Assembly: GCA_009838525.1 (NCBI GenBank)
Contig: VXRJ01000018.1
Location: 459,087-523,086, forward strand
From: Acidobacteriota bacterium
Lineage (GTDB): Bacteria > Acidobacteriota > Vicinamibacteria > Vicinamibacterales > UBA8438
Direction of reading: 5' to 3'
DNA: 64,000 bases
In this document: positions 9,174-19,097 of the stretch, in pieces
Position numbering within the stretch: position 1 is the first letter of the stretch
Layout: every line of letters starts with the position of its first letter
Translations under genes and position numbers: made by a program
Notes under the pieces: generated by a model
Database searches by the model: none
Seen by the model: the letters and a program-made list of their open reading frames with translations, nothing else
What the model was told of the DNA's origin: nothing

Positions 9174-10223
9174 CTAGAGCTGGTCGGGACGGTACGAGAC
9201 GACCATCGCGGTTATGTCGTCATGCTGCGCGGCGTTGCCGGTGAACTGTTGCACTGTGGCCAGCACGTGCTGCAGGCGCTGTTCCGCGTTGCCAGTGGCC
9301 GCGGGTAGACAGGCGAGGAGGCGCTCGTCTCCGAAATCTTCCTCCGCTTCGTTCATCGCCTCCGAGACACCGTCGCTGAACAGGACGAGGTGGTCGTCCG
9401 CCCCGAGGGTCTGTGATCCCTCCATGAAAGGGGTGTCATTGAAGATACCCAGCACCATCCCGCCGACATCGAGTCGGCAGACATTGCCGTCGGCCCGCAG
9501 GAGAATGGGTGGGTTGTGACCGGCGTTGCAGTACGTCAGGCTGCCGTCCGGGCGGAGCACGCCGTAGAAGAGCGTTACGAAGCGGCCTTGGATTCCCCGG
9601 CGAACGACCGCGGCGTTCACTGCCGCCACCGTGGCCGCTGGTCCCGTGCTGGCGTGCGCCTGCGCGACCAGCGACCCCTGCATCAGTGCGCCAAGGAGAG
9701 CCGCCGGCGGCCCCTTGCCAGCGACGTCGCCTACGACGAATCCGAGCGATCCGCTCGCCAGGTCGATGTAGTCGAAGAAATCGCCTCCAATCGCGAGGCA
9801 AGGCTTCGACGCCGCCGCTGCGTCGAAGAACGCACCAGCGCGATGCGTGTTCGGCAGGAGTGCTCGCTGGATGGCCGACGCGGTTCGCATCTCATGCTCG
9901 AGCGTCGCGAGCTGGCCGACCGCCTTCGACAGCAGCGCCCAGCCTGCCTCGCTGCGGAGCCGCTCTCGTCCGGTGGCGGTAACCCGGTAGAACTTCGCAT
10001 CGCGGCCCTTGTGTGCTGATTTCCAGTCTCCGGTGAGGAGCCCGTTGTTCTCCAACCGATGGAGTGTGGGATAAAGCGATGCCTGTGGAAAGCGGACGAC
10101 GTCTGCCGAGAGTTGGTCCAGACGCTGCATGATGCCGAAGCCATGCATCGGTCCGGCCGCGACCGCCTGCAGCACCAGCATGTCGAGCGACGCTTGCGGG
10201 AGGCCAGGTCTGGAGGGCGCCAT
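9174..10223 (-). CDS. PadR-type winged helix fused to SpoIIE/PP2C serine phosphatase
   Basis: Residues 10-95 form a PadR DNA-binding domain (LDMLVLQAVAAGPMHGFGI, ASLYPTLHRLENNGLLTGDW, YRVTATGRERL). Residues of about 115-345 form a SpoIIE-like PP2C phosphatase: GGDFFDYIDL and GDVAGKGPPAALLGALM carry the metal-binding Asp residues, followed by YCNAGHNPPILL, LVLFSDGVSEAMNEAE and HDDITAMVV. The segment between (EHEMRTASAIQRALLP) is the usual entry to RsbU-type phosphatases. Joining a promoter-binding domain directly to an anti-sigma-pathway-type phosphatase is uncommon. It could regulate a nearby promoter, such as the minus-strand secreted operon downstream, or be a phosphatase that senses DNA or ligand. 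Both domains look intact. Confidence 0.88.
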   Translation of the reverse strand: MAPSRPGLPQASLDMLVLQAVAAGPMHGFGIMQRLDQLSADVVRFPQASLYPTLHRLENNGLLTGDWKSAHKGRDAKFYRVTATGRERLRSEAGWALLSKAVGQLATLEHEMRTASAIQRALLPNTHRAGAFFDAAAASKPCLAIGGDFFDYIDLASGSLGFVVGDVAGKGPPAALLGALMQGSLVAQAHASTGPAATVAAVNAAVVRRGIQGRFVTLFYGVLRPDGSLTYCNAGHNPPILLRADGNVCRLDVGGMVLGIFNDTPFMEGSQTLGADDHLVLFSDGVSEAMNEAEEDFGDERLLACLPAATGNAEQRLQHVLATVQQFTGNAAQHDDITAMVVSYRPDQL

Positions 10224-10260
10224 CTGGGGCGGATCCTACAACTGCAATAGAAGGGACAAA

Positions 10261-10336
10261 TGGAGCCGGCGAGCGGACTCGAACCGCTGACCTGCTGATT
10301 ACGAATCAGCTGCTCTACCAACTGAGCTACGCCGGC
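10261..10336 (-). tRNA. tRNA-Thr (anticodon CGT)
   Basis: Read on the minus strand from 10336, the sequence folds as a full cloverleaf: acceptor GCCGGCG paired with CGCCGGC, D arm GCTC/GAGC with a GG-containing loop, anticodon stem GCTGA/TCAGC with loop TTCGTAA (anticodon CGT), and T arm AGCGG/CCGCT with loop TTCGAGT. The 3' end reads T then CCA, so CCA is encoded. A lone TACAAT about 55 bases upstream (10391-10396, minus) may be its -10 element. Confidence 0.95.
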
Positions 10337-10442
10337 AATCTGGAGGTCAGTGACGCACCGAGTTCGTGGAACTCACGTCACGAAGCCCTTATTGTAGTCC
10401 GTCACCCTTGGCGGTGGCGACGCCCGAACCACGGGGGAATCC

Positions 10443-11636
10443 TCACGGCGTGGTGCTGTTGGCCTCTACCGTGAATCGGCCGTTCGCGCTTCCCCTGAAC
10501 GTCCCGTGCTCGAGCCACTCGAGCGAGGCCTGGTGCATGAATCTGTACTGCGTCGTCTCCCACACCGCGAAGTGGGTGGCGCACTCCATCTCTACCAGCA
10601 CCCTGTTGTCCGTGCCGGTCAAGTCGCCGTAGAGCTGCCGGTCGGCCTCCAGCAGGAAATCCTGCTCGCCGACGAGGATCAGGGTCGGCGCCTGCACCTT
10701 CGCGGCATACTCGCGGTTCCAGCCCCACGAACCGGCGGACGTGCGAACTCGCATCACACCGTGTGACGGTCCCCAGACTGAGCCGAGTTGGTCGTAGGCC
10801 ATCACGGTCTGCCAGATGACGCCCTGAATCTCTGGATCGATCTGGTTGTCGCAGGTGACCGTCGAGTTCCAGCGGCCGTTCTCAAGCGTGTCCCGGGTCT
10901 GCAGGCGCATCGGCGCCGAGCCGCCCGGCACCGTCTTCGGTGGCGCCGATGGCTGATCGGGCCGGTAGCCGGGCGCAAACAACACGAGCTTGTCGACGAT
11001 GTCGGGGTTGCGCGCCGCGAACCCGGCGGTGCGAGGCCCGCCGGCGGACCAGCCGATCAGGCTGACCCGGTCGACGCCCCGCAGCTCGCGGATGTAGTCG
11101 ATCACGCTCGCGATTTCGTCCCAGTCCGACTGGCTCGTCGTCAGTCCGTGCCGGTAGCGCGGCTCGCAGTCGCGCTCCAGCGGGTTCGGCGTGACGAGGG
11201 CGCGGTTGTCCGCGTCCATGTTGCACGGATCGTCCATCTTCGGCCGCGGTGAGAAGCCGTATCCCGTCTGGTCCATCGCGAACGTGTCGTAGCCGGCGGC
11301 AGCGAGATGCTCCATCCACGAGTAGTCCTTGAACGGCAGGTCGTAGTCCGGCACCGACGGGATCGACCCGCCGTGGACGAACAGGACCACCTTCCCGTCC
11401 GGCCGCTCGCCGTCGGCGATCCGCGCCGCGAGTTCACGGCTCATCTTCTCGCGGAGGAACAGGCCGACCCGCTCGCCCTCGTTCGCCGGCACCGTCGACG
11501 TATGCGGCACGAAGCGATCGACGGTGACGAAGACGTCATCTGCGGCCCCAAGGCCGGTCGCCGCGATGGCGAACGCGCTGAGGACGATGGCCGTCAAGGC
11601 GCCTGCGCGCCCTCCCGGTCCGAGTAGTCGAGTCAT
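10443..11636 (-). CDS. Secreted alpha/beta-hydrolase
   Basis: The 397-residue protein has a signal peptide (about 1-31). Its alpha/beta-hydrolase domain shows the oxyanion HGG at 88-90, the nucleophile elbow GWSAGG with Ser at 197, a likely acid in LVGEQDFLL and a catalytic His in ATHFAVWE. Two Cys pairs (near 138 and 157, and CDNQ further on) could form disulfides, fitting a periplasmic location. The cap region is long. It could be an esterase or lactonase; the substrate cannot be told. It is divergent from the haloacid dehalogenase gene, with a GC-rich inverted repeat between them. Confidence 0.85.
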   Translation of the reverse strand: MTRLLGPGGRAGALTAIVLSAFAIAATGLGAADDVFVTVDRFVPHTSTVPANEGERVGLFLREKMSRELAARIADGERPDGKVVLFVHGGSIPSVPDYDLPFKDYSWMEHLAAAGYDTFAMDQTGYGFSPRPKMDDPCNMDADNRALVTPNPLERDCEPRYRHGLTTSQSDWDEIASVIDYIRELRGVDRVSLIGWSAGGPRTAGFAARNPDIVDKLVLFAPGYRPDQPSAPPKTVPGGSAPMRLQTRDTLENGRWNSTVTCDNQIDPEIQGVIWQTVMAYDQLGSVWGPSHGVMRVRTSAGSWGWNREYAAKVQAPTLILVGEQDFLLEADRQLYGDLTGTDNRVLVEMECATHFAVWETTQYRFMHQASLEWLEHGTFRGSANGRFTVEANSTTP

Positions 11637-11688
11637 GGCCTGCTCCTTCCTGGACGTCGGCTACGGCTAATAATGCCTGAAAAGGCGA

Positions 11689-11723
11689 GCCCGCGGTGGG
11701 GCCTCCACCCCGTTCCCGCGGGC
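11689..11723. repeat. GC-rich inverted repeat between divergent genes
   Basis: GCCCGCGG (11689-11696) is matched by CCGCGGGC (11716-11723), with a nested GTGG/CCAC pair inside. It sits between the starts of the hydrolase and the haloacid dehalogenase, so it is more likely an operator or attenuator-type hairpin than a terminator. No T-tract follows on either strand. Confidence 0.4.
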
Positions 11724-11800
11724 GTCGTAAAACCGTTGGTGGCAGAATGGACTGGGTCTCTCAGTGACCGGCGACGGAGGGATCCGGAAGGAGTCGCGGC

Positions 11801-12571
11801 ATGAAGACCGGCCGGCGAGCTTTCGTCAGAACCCTGGGCGCGGGTGCGGCCGGCCTGGGCGCCGCGCGAGCGTCAGGCTTCCAGCCCGCCCGCGCCGAAG
11901 GAATCGAGGCATTCGCATTCGATGCCTACGGAACGCTGTTCGACGTTTTCTCGGTAACAGAGCTGTGCGAGGAGCTGTTTCCCGGGTCTGGCGACCCGCT
12001 GGCGCAGCGCTGGCGCGCCAAGCAGTTGCAGTACAGCCTGTTGCGCAGCCTCATGGGCCGGCACCGGGACTTCTGGCTGGTCACCGAGGACGCCCTGGTG
12101 TACGCGGCCCGCAGCCTGGATCTGGATCTGACCGACCAGCGGCGCGAGCGCCTGATGGAGGCCTATCTCTCGCTGGCGGCGTTCCCCGACGTGCGGCCGG
12201 GTCTGGAGGCCTTGCGGAACCTGGGTCTGCGGCTGGCGATCCTCTCCAACGGGGAGCCCCGGATGCTGGAGGCGGCGGCGCGCAGCGCAGGCATTGACAC
12301 CCTGCTCGACACCATCATCAGCGTGGAGGAGGTCCGGATCTTCAAGGTCAGTCCGCGCGTCTACATGCTGGGACCGGAGCGGCTCGGGGTCGACCGTTCA
12401 GCGCTGGGATTCGTTTCGTCGAACTCGTGGGACATCAACGGCGCCGCTTCGGCTGGGCTGCGCACGTTCTGGATTCAGCGCGCGGCGGCCGATCCCCCGG
12501 AGGAGCTCGGGTTCGAAGCGAATCATGTGGTCGTTGCCATCACCGATCTGGCGCTTCTGCTCGGAGGGTAG
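11801..12571 (+). CDS. Tat-exported haloacid dehalogenase, type II (HAD superfamily)
   Basis: The 256-residue protein opens with a twin-arginine signal (TGRRAFVRTLGAG) and continues as an L-2-haloacid dehalogenase-like domain. Every residue of the characterised L-DEX active site can be placed: nucleophile Asp41 and Thr45 in FDAYGTLFD, the Arg of WRAKQLQYS at 72, the Ser of LSNG, the Lys and Tyr of FKVSPRVY, and the Ser, Asn and Asp of SSNSWDING. Such enzymes hydrolyse the carbon-halogen bond of 2-haloalkanoates. Members with a Tat signal are unusual, because most are cytoplasmic. The following gene is an iodotyrosine-deiodinase-like flavoprotein. The family call is strong; the true substrate is not established. 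Confidence 0.88.
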   Translation: MKTGRRAFVRTLGAGAAGLGAARASGFQPARAEGIEAFAFDAYGTLFDVFSVTELCEELFPGSGDPLAQRWRAKQLQYSLLRSLMGRHRDFWLVTEDALVYAARSLDLDLTDQRRERLMEAYLSLAAFPDVRPGLEALRNLGLRLAILSNGEPRMLEAAARSAGIDTLLDTIISVEEVRIFKVSPRVYMLGPERLGVDRSALGFVSSNSWDINGAASAGLRTFWIQRAAADPPEELGFEANHVVVAITDLALLLGG

Positions 12572-12622
12572 CAAGCTGCCTGACTGGCACGATAGACGGC
12601 GGCCTGAACCTAACGTCCTACC

Positions 12623-13348
12623 ATGAAACCGAGACTGATCCCACTGGCTTATGAGAAGCCGTCGCCCCCCGAGGTCGCGACGCGGGCGCGCGGCTTCTTC
12701 GCGATCATGAACCGGCGCCGCACGGTGAGGGATTTCAGTCCGGAGCCGGTGCCGGCCGGCGTCGTCGAGGATCTGGTGCGCGCGGCGTCTACGGCCCCTT
12801 CGGGTGCGCATCGACAGCCCTGGACGTTCGTCGCGGTTTCTGATCCGGAGATCAAGCGCCGCATCCGGGTTGCCGCGGAGCGCGAGGAACGCGAGAACTA
12901 CGGGGGACGCATGCCGGACGAGTGGTTGCGCGCCCTGAAGCCGCTCGGCACCGACGAGCACAAGCCGTTTCTGGAGATCGCCCCTTGGCTGGTGGTGCTA
13001 TTCCGCCAGAACTACGGCTTGGGGCCGGCCGGCGAGCACATCCGGCACTACTATGTGGCGGAGTCGGTCGGCATTGCGGCGGGCCTGTTCCTGACCGCCG
13101 TGCACCACGTGGGGCTGGTGGCTCTGACGCACACGCCCAGCCCGATGGGATTCCTCCGGGAGGTCCTCGGGCGGCCCGCCAATGAGACGGCATGTCTGCT
13201 GATGCCGGTCGGCTATCCCGCCGCCGGCGCGCAGGTGCCCGATCTGCGCCGCAAGCGGCTTCGGGAGGTTCTGGTGCTGCGGCAAGGGAATGGTGATCTG
13301 GTCGAACCTGCCGCCCCGCCGCCCGACGATGCCGGCATTCTCGGCTGA
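12623..13348 (+). CDS. Nitroreductase-fold flavoprotein of the iodotyrosine deiodinase (IYD) type
   Basis: This 241-residue protein aligns with mammalian IYD along its length: RRRTVRDFS (31-39, FMN-binding arginines), TAPSGAHRQPWTF (57-69), a lid region, and GRPANE then MPVGYP and VPDLRRK near the end. The three lid residues that hold the iodotyrosine zwitterion in IYD are present at the right spacing: Glu89, Tyr93 and Lys114 (4 and 21 residues apart). It is therefore probably a reductive dehalogenase of halotyrosines or a close relative, not a generic nitroreductase. It lacks the membrane anchor and needs FMN and an electron donor. It lies 51 bases after the haloacid dehalogenase. Confidence 0.85.
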   Translation: MKPRLIPLAYEKPSPPEVATRARGFFAIMNRRRTVRDFSPEPVPAGVVEDLVRAASTAPSGAHRQPWTFVAVSDPEIKRRIRVAAEREERENYGGRMPDEWLRALKPLGTDEHKPFLEIAPWLVVLFRQNYGLGPAGEHIRHYYVAESVGIAAGLFLTAVHHVGLVALTHTPSPMGFLREVLGRPANETACLLMPVGYPAAGAQVPDLRRKRLREVLVLRQGNGDLVEPAAPPPDDAGILG

Positions 13349-13372
13349 CGTGGTCGCTTCGCGTCGGCGCGC

Positions 13373-13378
13373 TACAAT
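13373..13378 (+). promoter_or_regulatory. Candidate -10 element for leaderless uvrA
   Basis: TACAAT ends six bases before the TTG start of uvrA. There is no Shine-Dalgarno sequence and no other usable start codon before the conserved UvrA N-terminus, which supports transcription beginning at or near the TTG. The -35 region is poor. Confidence 0.4.
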
Positions 13379-13384
13379 GGCCTG

Positions 13385-16329
<2,945 letters not shown>

Positions 16330-16333
<4 letters not shown>

Positions 16334-16968
16334 ACTGCTCGCGCGTGCTGCCCCGGGCATTCTTCCAGCAGCCAACGCTCGAAGTGGCGCGCGAGCTGCT
16401 CGGAAAGGTGGTTGTCCACCACACCGCGTCCGGTACCGCGGCGGGCGCGATCGTCGAGGCGGAAGCCTACAGCGGGGAGGACGATCCGGCGTGCCACGCC
16501 GCGTCCGGCCTGACGCCGCGCAACGCGCCGCTCTACGGGCCGGCAGGATACGCCTACGTCTACCTCACCTATGGCCTGCACGAACTGCTGAACGCAGTCA
16601 CCGAGTCGGCTGGCTATCCGTCGGCTGTGCTGATCCGGGCTCTCAGCCCGCTCAAGGGCGTCCCCGTGATGCGTCGGCGCCGATTGCGTGCCCTGCGTCG
16701 CGGCGCGTCGTCCCCTGACGACGTGGCACTCTGCCGGGGTCCAGCCAACCTGACGCGCGCGCTCGGCGTCACGCGCCGAGAGAACCTGGTTGACTTGTGC
16801 GGCGGCGCACGCCTTGCCATCGAGGATTGGGGCATAGACAGCGTCTGTGGTGTTCGGGTGGACGACGTCCGCTGGAGCACGCGAATAGGTGTGGCGGCGG
16901 GTGGTGATCGCCCTTGGCGCGTGTCGCTCGGCGGGCATCCGGCCGTGTCGTCCCACGTTCCCCGGTGA
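16330..16968 (+). CDS. DNA-3-methyladenine glycosylase (AAG/MPG family)
   Basis: The 212-residue protein removes alkylated purines in base excision repair. Family signatures are present: LARELLGKVV-like (VARELLGKVVVH), IVEAEAYSGEDDPACHAASG with the catalytic Glu, LYGPAGYAYVYLTYGLHELLNAVT, VLIRALSPLKG and CRGPANLTRALGV. It starts with GTG inside the uvrA stop (GTGA), so base and nucleotide excision repair genes are translationally coupled here. Confidence 0.94.
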
Positions 16969-16996
16969 ACAACCTGTGTAGTACCATCCGCGGCCT

Positions 16997-17560
16997 ATGG
17001 AATCGATGCAGGCGACACGCATCCGCAAAGGGATGCTCATCAAGATGAACGGGACGCTCTATCGCGTCCTTGAATTCAACCATGTGACGCCCGGCAAGGG
17101 ACGCGCGTTCGTACAGACACGGCTGCGCAGTATTCGCGCCGGCACGCTGCAGGATCACCGCTTCGCGTCGAACGATACGGTGGAGCGGGCAATGCTCGAC
17201 AGCCGCTCGATGCAGTACCTGTACGCCGACGCGGTCGGCCACCATTTCATGGACACCGAGACCTACGATCAGGTGTGTCTCGATGCCGAGACGCTCGGCG
17301 ACACGATCAGCTTCCTGCTGCCCGACTCCACCATCACGGTGGAGCTGTTCGAGGGTGATCCGGTTGGCATCGAGATCCCCTTGACGGTCGACTTGACCGT
17401 GGAGGAGACGGCTCCGGCAATCAAGGGGGCGACCGCGAGTGCCCAGCTCAAGCCGGCGCGCCTCGAGACCGGACTGACGATCCAGGTGCCTCCGTTCATA
17501 TCGAACGGCGACAGGGTGCGCGTCAACACGGAGACCGGCGAGTACCAGTCGCGCGTCTGA
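16997..17560 (+). CDS. efp: Elongation factor P
   Basis: The 187-residue protein has the three OB-type domains of EF-P, which rescues ribosomes stalled on polyproline. The loop TPGKGRAF places the modifiable Lys exactly at residue 34. The C-terminal VPPFISNGDRVRVNTETGEYQSR is the EF-P signature. Residues 1-4 precede the usual start, so the second Met at position 4 is possible. No modification enzyme (EpmA, EpmB or YmfI type) lies in the window. Confidence 0.95.
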   Translation: MESMQATRIRKGMLIKMNGTLYRVLEFNHVTPGKGRAFVQTRLRSIRAGTLQDHRFASNDTVERAMLDSRSMQYLYADAVGHHFMDTETYDQVCLDAETLGDTISFLLPDSTITVELFEGDPVGIEIPLTVDLTVEETAPAIKGATASAQLKPARLETGLTIQVPPFISNGDRVRVNTETGEYQSRV

Positions 17561-17585
17561 CCCTCGTCCGGCAAGAGGCACCGAG

Positions 17586-18137
17586 GTGTCGGCGATCCGC
17601 GTCGCGCTGTTCGTGCTTGGCGTCGGGTTCCTGGTCGCGACGCTTCGCATCGTCGTTCAGTTCGTTCGCTATCGCCGTTTCCGCCGCTCCGCACTGCTCA
17701 CCTGGCCCGTCGAGACACCGGCCACGTATCCTTGGATGCTCGCGCTCGGTGTCGTCGCCGGCATCCTGGTTTTCGTCAAGCTGGTGGTGCAGCAGCAGCC
17801 GCCGCAACGCGCGTTCGGCGAGGGCATGATGCTCCTGTACTACGCATATGCCGTTCCGCTTCGCCTGAAGATTGGCCGCGGCCTGTACGCCGACGGCATC
17901 TGGGCCGACGCCGGCTACGTTCCGTACTCGCAGATTGGCGGCCTTTCCTGGCGCGAGGGGAAGACGATCACACTGGTGATCATCTATCGTCTCCGCAGCC
18001 TCGCCCGCTCTCTCACCGTGCCCCGAGCCCACTATGCGGAGGTGCGCAGGCTCCTCAGGGACAAGATCGCTGCACACGACATCGATTTCACGGGTAAAAC
18101 GCTCGACCTTGGCGGCGACGACCGGGACCGCGTCTGA
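17586..18137 (+). CDS. Uncharacterised two-helix membrane protein with soluble C-terminal domain
   Basis: The 183-residue product starts at GTG and has hydrophobic segments at about 5-25 and 50-70. A soluble part of about 100 residues follows, with IGRGLYADGIWADAGYVPYSQIGGL and a basic end (HYAEVRRLLRDKI). The pattern of a small PH-like beta domain after two helices recalls DUF5673-type proteins, but I cannot confirm that. It follows efp by 25 bases in the same direction. The function is unknown. Confidence 0.65.
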   Translation: MSAIRVALFVLGVGFLVATLRIVVQFVRYRRFRRSALLTWPVETPATYPWMLALGVVAGILVFVKLVVQQQPPQRAFGEGMMLLYYAYAVPLRLKIGRGLYADGIWADAGYVPYSQIGGLSWREGKTITLVIIYRLRSLARSLTVPRAHYAEVRRLLRDKIAAHDIDFTGKTLDLGGDDRDRV

Positions 18138-18181
18138 CGCGGTGCGCCGGCGTCCACGTCGGCATCGACTGTTGTTCTCTT

Positions 18182-18199
18182 GCCGGCCTGGAGGCCGGC
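18182..18199. terminator. Compact GC hairpin between convergent genes
   Basis: GCCGGCC-TGGA-GGCCGGC forms a perfect 7-bp stem with a four-base loop in the 68-base gap between two convergent genes. It could act as a bidirectional terminator. There is no good T-tract, so it may instead be a dispersed palindromic element. Confidence 0.45.
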
Positions 18200-18205
18200 G
18201 GTCCC

Positions 18206-18406
18206 CTAGAAGAGCGACAGTAGTTGCGCGAAAAGGCCGATCAGACCCGGCCCGCTCGCCATCGGGTCGCCGAGCCAGGCTGGCGGCGTGAGCCAGACGA
18301 AGGCGAGGATGGCGATGACCATCAGGTCGTACTGCCATGTGGCGCGGTCGAACGTCCAGAAGAGGGCGTGCCAGATCATCCGGAGTGGTAGAGTCAACAG
18401 CCTCAT
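18206..18406 (-). CDS. Small hydrophobic protein coupled to the CDP-alcohol transferase
   Basis: The 66-residue product starts at the ATG whose last bases form the stop of the upstream transferase (ATGA, 18403-18406). It has a basic N-terminus, one long hydrophobic helix (about residues 28-45) and a second apolar segment at the C-terminus (GPGLIGLFAQLLSLF). The overlap makes it a convincing small gene. A partner or stabiliser of the transferase is a guess from position only. Confidence 0.6.
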   Translation of the reverse strand: MRLLTLPLRMIWHALFWTFDRATWQYDLMVIAILAFVWLTPPAWLGDPMASGPGLIGLFAQLLSLF

Positions 18407-19002
18407 CCCGCCACCTCCGGCTTGTCGCGCAATTCGCGCCACGTGAAGTAGATCCGGTCGAGGACGGTGAGGATCGAGAGCACCAGAATCACCCAGAGCA
18501 CAGCCGCCATCCGGTTGGTGAACGCACCGATCATGAAGAGGACGATACGTTCCGGCCGCTCCATGAAACCCACCTTGCAGAGCGGGATGATCGACTCCGC
18601 ACGGGCCCGGGTGTAGCTGGTCATTACAGAAAAGGTAAGCGTGAGCGCGGCGATCAGTACGTAGTCGGGGCGGCCGAGCGTGGCGTAGAGGTAGATGAGG
18701 CCAGTCAGGATGAACAAGTCCGAGAAGCGGTCCATCACGGAATCCCAGAAACCGCCGAATCTCGAGCTGAGCTTCAGTTCATCGGCTACCTTGCCGTCTA
18801 TGAAATCGAAGATGTTCGCGAGCAGCATGATCCAGCCTGCCACCAGGAACCAGCCGCCGGCGAGCGCCACGCCCGCGGCCGCGTTGATGACGACGCCGGT
18901 CAGCGTCAGGGCGTTCGGATGTATTCGGAGGAGCACGCACAACCGGATGATGCCGCGAAGGGGAAAGAGACAGGCGCGCCCGATGGCCCCGGTGAACGTC
19001 AT
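18403..19002 (-). CDS. CDP-alcohol phosphatidyltransferase family membrane enzyme
   Basis: The 199-residue, multi-helix protein carries the family motif in NIFDFIDGKVADELKLSSRF continuing to GGFWDSVMD. The spacing DGxxA-x9-GxxxDxxxD is exact, and the four Asp ligands for Mg and CDP are present. The usual Arg after DGxxA is replaced by Asp (GCC GAT in the DNA). It would transfer a CDP-activated diacylglycerol or other alcohol to an acceptor in phospholipid synthesis; PgsA- or archaetidylinositol-phosphate-synthase-like roles are possible. It diverges from uvrC and is coupled to a 66-residue membrane protein. Confidence 0.85.
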   Translation of the reverse strand: MTFTGAIGRACLFPLRGIIRLCVLLRIHPNALTLTGVVINAAAGVALAGGWFLVAGWIMLLANIFDFIDGKVADELKLSSRFGGFWDSVMDRFSDLFILTGLIYLYATLGRPDYVLIAALTLTFSVMTSYTRARAESIIPLCKVGFMERPERIVLFMIGAFTNRMAAVLWVILVLSILTVLDRIYFTWRELRDKPEVAG

Positions 19003-19097
19003 GGAATCCGTGTCCGACCCGCTCGCCCGGCGTGCTGCCGGTGCGAGAGCCCGTCTATTCTATAAGGTGGGCGGGAGGTTGGCCGCCCGTCCGGCCC

